From positions 930,001 through 994,000 of the forward strand of contig CP112999.1 in NCBI GenBank assembly GCA_026625165.1: a stretch of 64,000 nucleotides of DNA. Reading direction: 5' to 3'. The stretch is from Methanoregula sp. GTDB taxonomy: Archaea; Halobacteriota; Methanomicrobia; Methanomicrobiales; Methanospirillaceae. The position numbers and the translations under genes are program-made. Within the stretch, counting starts at the first letter, position 1; each line of letters starts with the position of its first letter. Under the pieces are notes generated by a model, which did not search any database, was not told where the DNA came from, and was given only the letters and a program-made list of their open reading frames with translations. Positions 58,555 through 64,000 of this stretch are shown piece after piece.

Positions 58555-59769
58555 ATGAACATGCTGGTACTTGATACCATACACGGCGGTGATATCATTG
58601 GCAGGGAATTTGCTACCCGAGGTCACAATGTCGATGTGGTGGACGTGTACCGGAACCAGAGCGCAGTGGATGTACCTTCAGCACTTGTCCGAACATATGA
58701 CCTCGTGATTGCACCGGTCCATCTGGATCCTGGTCATCCCCTTTTAAAAAATCAGGTCTCACCGGTTATCTCCCACCACGAAGCGGTGCACCTGTTGCTT
58801 GATGGACAGGTTCCGCAGCCGATGGTTGAGATCACCGGGGCACGGGGTAAGACGACAACTGCGTTTGCCCTTGCGCATGTGATGCAGGGCACTGGTATCC
58901 TCCATACGTCCGCAGGAACAATTCAATACCCCGACAAAACATTGCTCGCAAAAAAGAGTATCACCCCCGCATCGGTAATCGCTGTTGCACGTAAAGCACT
59001 TGAGATCCGAGGGTGGCTTATCGTAGAAGAATCGCTTGGGGTTACCGGAGCCGGTTCGCTTGCGATAATAACCTCTACAGAAGACTATCACTGTGCTGCC
59101 GGAAAAAAAAGCGCTTTTGCAGAAAAGCTCAAATCGGTAAAAAATTGTAACTGTGTACTGCTTGCCGGGCCTCTTGAAAAAGGAACTGACGTGATGGTCA
59201 ATGTCGGGGATATTGCTCAATGCCGGGGAACCGAATGCCATATCGATACCGGAAAACGGAAGGGGACTTTTGAAAACCAGCTGCTCCTGCTTGATGCTTA
59301 CCGCACTCCCCTTATGCTCGCAGGGGCTGCCGCCTGCCTTATGGGTATCGATCCGGCGCCACTCTCAACATTTCAGCCGGTTGACGGAAGGATGACTATA
59401 CGGTATGACGGTACCAGTACGATTATCGACAATTCGAACAGTGGCACAAATACCACAACTACCCTTGAGGCAGCAACATACGCCCGTGCAATTTCTGGCG
59501 GGGAGAACCTTACTCTTGTGATAGGACTTGAACCAGATGATGGTGCAGTCTGTGACGGATTTTCAGACGCCAATATCCTTGAAGCAATATATGTGGTCAA
59601 TCCATCCAGTCTCATTGTCGTGGGGGATGTACTTGCCGGTGCACAAGGTTCAGAATTGGCCGATTCCCTGAAATTTACCCGTGTCTCTACCCTTGAAAAA
59701 GGGCGGGAGGTTGCCGTCAGAATGACCAAGAATGGCAGCATCGTGCTCGCAGTCAAAACATGGAGATGA
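58555..59769 (+). CDS. cfbE: Coenzyme F430 synthetase CfbE (MurF-like)
   Basis: 404 aa. EITGARGKTTTAFAL near 92-106 is the Mur-ligase P-loop. The central Mur domain has EESLGVTGAGSLAI near 158-171 and the C-terminal domain has IIDNSNSGTNTTT near 288-300. In F430 biosynthesis CfbE closes the last ring on the seco-F430 with ATP. It lies between cfbA and cfbD with short gaps. Confidence 0.88.
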   Translation: MNMLVLDTIHGGDIIGREFATRGHNVDVVDVYRNQSAVDVPSALVRTYDLVIAPVHLDPGHPLLKNQVSPVISHHEAVHLLLDGQVPQPMVEITGARGKTTTAFALAHVMQGTGILHTSAGTIQYPDKTLLAKKSITPASVIAVARKALEIRGWLIVEESLGVTGAGSLAIITSTEDYHCAAGKKSAFAEKLKSVKNCNCVLLAGPLEKGTDVMVNVGDIAQCRGTECHIDTGKRKGTFENQLLLLDAYRTPLMLAGAAACLMGIDPAPLSTFQPVDGRMTIRYDGTSTIIDNSNSGTNTTTTLEAATYARAISGGENLTLVIGLEPDDGAVCDGFSDANILEAIYVVNPSSLIVVGDVLAGAQGSELADSLKFTRVSTLEKGREVAVRMTKNGSIVLAVKTWR

Positions 59770-59772
59770 AAT

Positions 59773-60837
59773 ATGAAATTCATGCATCCCCGCCCCAGCT
59801 CAATCGTTGCCGCGCTCTATACCGCACGCGACCTCGCAGTTGATGTCTCAATCCTCCACGGTCCTTCCGGATGCTCGTTCAAGCACGCACGACTGCTTGA
59901 AGAAGATGGCATGCGGGTGCTGACTACATCGCTTGCCGATAACGAGTTCATATTCGGCGGGCAGAAACCTCTCGAAGACGTCCTGCGGTTTGCAGAAACA
60001 CGTTTCTCACCACATCGCATTGCCGTAATCGGCACCTGTGTTGCGATGATCATCGGTGAAGATCTTACATCTGCTGTTGAGAATGCCGGTATTTCAACGC
60101 CAACAATTGCCGTTGATATCCATGCAGGGTACCCTGAGAATATTGCCGGTGTGATTGCGACCCTGGAATCGGCAATGGCGGCAGGATGGATCAGTGGCGA
60201 GGAACTTTCGCGCCAGCGATACTTGCTTGAAATGGCAAACGAAGTTGAGCGTGTGCGCGGGGCAGCAAGCGTATCCTATATCGAACCATCGCGCGGGGAT
60301 ATGAAGCATGTTGCCGCACAGCGTCTCATTGAATGCGCACGCAGCGGGCAGAAGGGCGTAGCAATCCTGAATGCCAAGAAGGAAACGGCATACATGTTTG
60401 CCGATGAACTGATTGCACTCCACGATGCCTGTCCTGATGCTGACATCACATATATAGCAAATCTCGCCGATCGCGGACTCCCCAAGGTGCGGGCGGATGC
60501 AAAAAAAATCCGTGACGGACTGGCTGCACGAAATGTCGACTGCGAAATTATCGGGGCACTGGACGAATATGGGGCAAACGGGGAACTTCTCGGAAAACGG
60601 ATTCGTGAACTTACCCCGGCATTCGCCCTCCTGTGCGGGGTACCGCACGCGATAGCCCCTGAATATACAGAGGGAATCGAGTGCTTCTCAATCACCAACG
60701 GGCCACGGCAGGTGGAACCGCTCAGGGCGATCGGGCACAGTCATGTGATTGTCGAGATCGATCTCCATCCCAAGACACTCGGCGTCAGGGAGATTGTACA
60801 AAGCGAGTTCGGGGCCGTGCTCCGGAGCCTTGCATGA
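59773..60837 (+). CDS. cfbD: Ni-sirohydrochlorin a,c-diamide reductive cyclase subunit CfbD
   Basis: 354 aa NifD-like protein. Cys34 in GPSGCSFKHARLL and Cys89 in IGTCVAM are candidate ligands of the cluster shared in its homodimer, as in this reduced nitrogenase-like family. CfbD works with the NifH-like CfbC to reduce and cyclise the ring. CfbC is not in this window. It overlaps cfbB by 4 bp. Confidence 0.88.
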   Translation: MKFMHPRPSSIVAALYTARDLAVDVSILHGPSGCSFKHARLLEEDGMRVLTTSLADNEFIFGGQKPLEDVLRFAETRFSPHRIAVIGTCVAMIIGEDLTSAVENAGISTPTIAVDIHAGYPENIAGVIATLESAMAAGWISGEELSRQRYLLEMANEVERVRGAASVSYIEPSRGDMKHVAAQRLIECARSGQKGVAILNAKKETAYMFADELIALHDACPDADITYIANLADRGLPKVRADAKKIRDGLAARNVDCEIIGALDEYGANGELLGKRIRELTPAFALLCGVPHAIAPEYTEGIECFSITNGPRQVEPLRAIGHSHVIVEIDLHPKTLGVREIVQSEFGAVLRSLA

Positions 60838-62210
60838 AGGCAATCCTTATCACCGGTGACCGTTCAGGTAGCGGAAAGACGAGTATCACACTTGCCCTTG
60901 CCGCGCTCCTTTCAAAAAAAAACTGTGTGCAGACCTTTAAAGTGGGAATGGATTACATCGATCCTTCCTACCTTGCGGCAGCATCCGGGCGCCCGTGCCG
61001 GAATCTCGACAGTTTCACGCTCAATAAACGCCAGATACGACAGATCTTCAGCTATGGTTGCCGCGGCGCCGATATCGCACTTGTGGAAGGAGTAAGAGGG
61101 CTTTATGAAGGGGCAGAGGCGATGAGCGATATCGGCAGCACAGCATCGATTGCAAAAACCCTGGCACTCCCGGTTATTCTTGTTGTCTCCGCACAAAGCA
61201 TCACCCGGAGTGCTGCGGCTATTGTCCGGGGGTTTGGGGTTTTTGACCCCGATATTAATATTGCCGGTGTAATCCTGAACAATGTAAAGGGGGGGTCCCA
61301 TACAAAAAAGGCCTCAATTGCCATAGAACATTACTGCGGGATTCCGGTGATAGGTGCCATACCCCGCATGGAAGAGATGCACCTGACCATGAGGCATCTT
61401 GGACTTATTCCCTATCGGGAAGGTTTGGCCCAAAGCGACTTTGAATCACGGGTAGCAGTAATCACTGAAACGATCGGCACTTATGTTGATCTCGGCCAGC
61501 TGCAATCACTCATGAAGGATATCACACCCACCCCCATGAAAAAAACTCCGTTTGACAAAAATCCCGTACGGGACGTGCGGATTGGGGTTGCACTTGACGA
61601 AGCGTTTAACTTTTATTATGCCGATCTCTTTGACATTCTTCCTGCTCTGGGTGCAGATATCGTCCCTTTCAGTCCCATCCATGACCGGCTTCCGGAGGCA
61701 GATGGCTACATCATAGGTGGGGGTTACCCGGAACTCTTTCTCAAAGAGCTGGAAGCAAACGACCGGCTTCGGGAAGCGATACGGGAAGTGTCAAACAATG
61801 ACATTCCGGTATATGCTGAATGCGGGGGCCTTATGTACCTGACCAAACGGATGACTCTCAAGAAAGGCTGGCAGGGGGCAGAACAAGATTCCTCGGTTGA
61901 AATGTGCGGGGTATTTTGTGGAGAAACGAGTATGCCGGAAAAAAGGATAGTAAGCTATGTTGCAGGAATTAGTTCTTCGGATAGTCCGGTTGGTCGTGCA
62001 TCGTTCCGCGGGCATGAGTTCCATTATTCTGATGTCACGCTGGAACCATCCACCCGGTATGCCTACCGTCTCTCGCGGGGAATCGGAATTCGGGACAATC
62101 TTGATGGTGCAATAACGCACCGTACGCTGGGGAGTTACACACATCTACACCCTCTGGCAAGCAGAGGGATGTTACAGCATTTTGTTAACAACTGCCGGGA
62201 CAAGATCTAA
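60834..62210 (+). CDS. cfbB: Ni-sirohydrochlorin a,c-diamide synthase CfbB
   Basis: 458 aa CobB/CbiA-type amidotransferase. GDRSGSGKTSITLAL near 7-21 is the P-loop; the C-terminal glutamine amidotransferase has YAECGGLMYLTKRM near 323-336 with the nucleophilic Cys, and THRTLGSYTHLHPLA with the His. It amidates the a and c side chains with glutamine and ATP before CfbC/CfbD act. The Met at 60834 overlaps the cfbD stop (ATGA); the upstream open frame is antisense-like. Confidence 0.9.
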   Translation: MKAILITGDRSGSGKTSITLALAALLSKKNCVQTFKVGMDYIDPSYLAAASGRPCRNLDSFTLNKRQIRQIFSYGCRGADIALVEGVRGLYEGAEAMSDIGSTASIAKTLALPVILVVSAQSITRSAAAIVRGFGVFDPDINIAGVILNNVKGGSHTKKASIAIEHYCGIPVIGAIPRMEEMHLTMRHLGLIPYREGLAQSDFESRVAVITETIGTYVDLGQLQSLMKDITPTPMKKTPFDKNPVRDVRIGVALDEAFNFYYADLFDILPALGADIVPFSPIHDRLPEADGYIIGGGYPELFLKELEANDRLREAIREVSNNDIPVYAECGGLMYLTKRMTLKKGWQGAEQDSSVEMCGVFCGETSMPEKRIVSYVAGISSSDSPVGRASFRGHEFHYSDVTLEPSTRYAYRLSRGIGIRDNLDGAITHRTLGSYTHLHPLASRGMLQHFVNNCRDKI

Positions 62211-62316
62211 ATCCAGTGGGGAAAATCTTCGTCCTTAACAAAATTTTAGATCCATATCAAGCTTTTTAAAAATAAACCTGGGAAAGCCATGGGAATTTTT
62301 TTTGTTTGGTAACCTG

Positions 62317-62886
62317 TCAGGATTTTGTCGTGGTTCCATCTCTTTCAAAATCCACAATTTTATCAACAAACGCTGACATCTGGGATAGAATTACCGGATC
62401 CAACCCTTTTTCTACACAGAGAAAGATCCCGGATACATCCGAGAGCTTTAGTTTGTTGACGACAAAATGGAGAAACTTGGACGCTGTGGCGGCAGGAATG
62501 TGGATAAGGAGCATGCTCACCGAATCAAACATGATGCATTTTTTCACCGGGAATCTGTTTGAGCAACTCGGTGATTGCGATCCCGAGATCGGTGAGGTTT
62601 GCAGGGTTATTGACAAATTTTACCCGGGAATTCGGTTCACATACCCCGCCTGAATACTGGGTTACGGCATCAATTACAAAAAATTTCTCCTGATCGATCC
62701 CTTCCTTTGCATAGGTCTTTGCAAGGATTTGATACGGCTGGTTCATGGTGATGATGGGGGGGTACATCCCCGCTCAACAATATTTTTTATGACAGATATA
62801 TTCATGGCATTGATCATTTCGGGTGGAGCGAGCATCAGGTAAAGGAAGCTGTCATCCTGTATATCGATTTTGACGGCACCTGCCAC
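62317..62886 (-). pseudogene. Frameshifted KaiC-like / RecA-family ATPase gene
   Basis: The coding signal jumps between frames at homopolymers. From GTG at 62886 it reads VKIDIQDDSFLYLML, ending in frame after a C7 run at 62758-62764. One extra C restores PIITMNQPYQILAKTYAKEG. A second break is at an A6 run near 62539; removing one A gives CIMFDSVSMLLIHIP (Walker B-like), then SGIFLCVEKGLDP to the stop at 62317. The pieces join into one KaiC-like protein that sits after the PAS gene. Real decay or sequencing error cannot be told apart here. Confidence 0.65.
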
Positions 62887-63556
62887 AATTTCACTTCCCG
62901 ATAAAAAAATTGTCTGAATTCATCAGGTATTTCTTCGCGTTCTTTTGAAACCTTTTCTGCAAGTTCCTCAAGGTTGACGACCATCTTCTCAATATTATAT
63001 GCCTGGATCTGGATCTGCATCCGGATATCCTCATCATCATATTCCCCGTCTTTTACGTGTGCTGCAATTATCTGGAGATTGTTTTTTGTAATTTCAAGGG
63101 GTTTGTTTATCCTCATGACAGATTCACTCATATAAGCAATAAGGGCAATTTTCCTGTCTTCTGCTTTTTTCTGGTCCCTGATATCAACAAAACTCTCAAT
63201 AAGGTAGTCCTTTCCTTTCATCGGAGCTCTTGCAACCGTTTTTAAAATCGGCACCGTCTCCCCTTTTGCATTGATGAGGATGCGCTTGGTGTTTTCGATG
63301 GTTTTGTGAAGATCAGTAATCGGGCACTGACCGCAGTGTGCCGGACAGACAAAATCATGGCATACATGATCTACCAGTTTTTCTTTAGGGATACCTATCA
63401 TAGCCTCTGCAATCGGGTTTGCATCCATGATTGTATGGGTTTCTGGATCCACAATCAGGATCCCGGTCTGAATTTTTTCAATACCATCCTGAAAACATCA
63501 TCAGAGGTTTTATCCTCTTTTCCCAATGAGCCTGATATCAAACCTTTCTTTTTCAT
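62835..63556 (-). pseudogene. Frameshifted PAS-domain sensor gene
   Basis: The start ATG at 63556 opens MKKKGLISGSLGKEDKTSDD, then the frame breaks at an A6 run near 63476-63482. One extra A continues as IQTGILIVDPETHTIMDANP. The PAS domain follows (EKLVDHVCHDFVCP with HCGQCP Cys), then a helical linker (KALIAYMSESVMRI-like) and coiled coil. No kinase domain follows. The downstream KaiC-like gene is also broken, so the pair is probably a decayed sensor/ATPase module. Confidence 0.6.
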
Positions 63557-63775
63557 GTCCCACCAACCTGATGATACCAGTATTATATAAACCGCACTAA
63601 ATATTTCCCGTTCTGTCGACTGATGGAGTCTAATTCTGCACCTCTATTAGGTGATTGAGAAAGTCCCTGTGCCAGAAAATTGCAAAAAAAAATAGTACAA
63701 AATTTTTTCCTTTCTCTCATTCAGATCAACCCGGATAAAGAAAACTACAAAACAACAGACACCCCACCTTAACCT

Positions 63776-64000
63776 ATGATAATATACATCGATGGGAAAT
63801 ACCTCCCCGATGATCAGGCAAAGATCTCGGTGTTTGACCATGGGTTCCTGTACGGTGACGGGGTGTTTGAGGGTATCAGAGCCTATAACGGCCGGGTGTT
63901 CCGGTTAAAGGAACATCTTGACCGGCTGTATGATTCGGCAAAGACAATCGACCTGCATCCCCCGCTCTCAAAGGATGAGATCGCGGAGGTCATCTGCGAG
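63776..64000 (+). CDS. ilvE: Branched-chain amino acid aminotransferase, N-terminal part (partial)
   Basis: 75 residues before the window edge. [36 protein letters not shown] is the fold-type IV aminotransferase signature of IlvE (start [10 protein letters not shown]), here quoted in overlapping pieces no longer than needed; the family also includes DAT and ADC-lyase. IlvE makes leucine, isoleucine and valine from their keto acids. The PLP-lysine lies beyond the window. Confidence 0.85.
   Translation, partial: MIIYIDGKYLPDDQAKISVFDHGFLYGDGVFEGIRAYNGRVFRLKEHLDRLYDSAKTIDLHPPLSKDEIAEVICE

Noticed and set aside
1-64000. CRISPR array or cas genes
   Set aside because: No regularly spaced repeats of CRISPR length and no Cas motifs were seen in the window.

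Overview
The window is a stretch of archaeal chromosome from a hydrogenotrophic methanogen, most likely Methanomicrobiales and plausibly Methanoregulaceae (inference from gene content). Diagnostic genes are formylmethanofuran dehydrogenase subunits, coenzyme F430 biosynthesis genes, cofE for coenzyme F420, a methanogenesis-marker protein, proteasome, PCNA, primase PriL, Alba, aCPSF1/FttA and Sec61 beta. Genes are densely packed with many 1-4 bp overlaps.

Layout. 1-3.3 kb: fwdB (partial), fwdA, fwdC, the first step of CO2 reduction. 3.3-7 kb: accessory region with a possible caspase-like protein, a minus-strand operon of three unknown genes and two large inverted repeats. 7-23.3 kb: housekeeping genes, including cofE, Sec61 beta, a USP/CBS pair, psmB, aCPSF1, an MFS transporter, a TPR protein, an rlmE-moaA-unknown-M20 peptidase run on the minus strand, and pcn-priL.

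23.3-38.3 kb: an integrated mobile element. It is bounded by a 16-bp direct repeat at 23283-23298 and 38283-38298, exactly 15,000 bp apart. The right copy lies in the last codons of a 58-aa membrane-protein gene on the minus strand, and the left copy keeps the displaced 3' end of that gene. Inside are a tyrosine recombinase next to attL, a divergent zinc-finger gene, a ribbon-helix-helix gene that opens a translationally coupled chain of mini-genes, a D5-like SF3 helicase, more mini-genes, a HerA/FtsK-like ATPase, a 1542-aa protein I cannot assign, a holin-like membrane protein with a C10 tract, and a decayed ParB-like gene. It looks like a provirus or integrative plasmid without a recognisable capsid gene, and it is the main novelty here.

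38.6-49.7 kb: a 265-bp MITE-like element, a stand-alone ThiN-like gene, rps17e, dapA-dapB-ferredoxin-asd (lysine/aspartate family), Alba, a DUF373 plus coiled-coil pair, cdrS-ftsZ with a palindrome-rich control region, and cobD-like plus cobY-like genes for cobalamin.

49.8-62.2 kb: a LOR/SDH-type ornithine cyclodeaminase, an archaeosine radical-SAM enzyme, a secreted protein, tRNA-Ser(UGA), hypC-hypA-hypE (hydrogenase maturation), an overlapping operon of methanogenesis marker 9, a CitG-like protein and DUF447, a Holliday-junction-resolvase-like nuclease, and cfbA-cfbE-cfbD-cfbB for F430. The cfbC partner of cfbD is not in the window.

62.2-64 kb: a PAS gene and a KaiC-like gene both broken at homopolymer runs, then the start of ilvE. 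All function names come from recognising motifs by eye; no database search was run.
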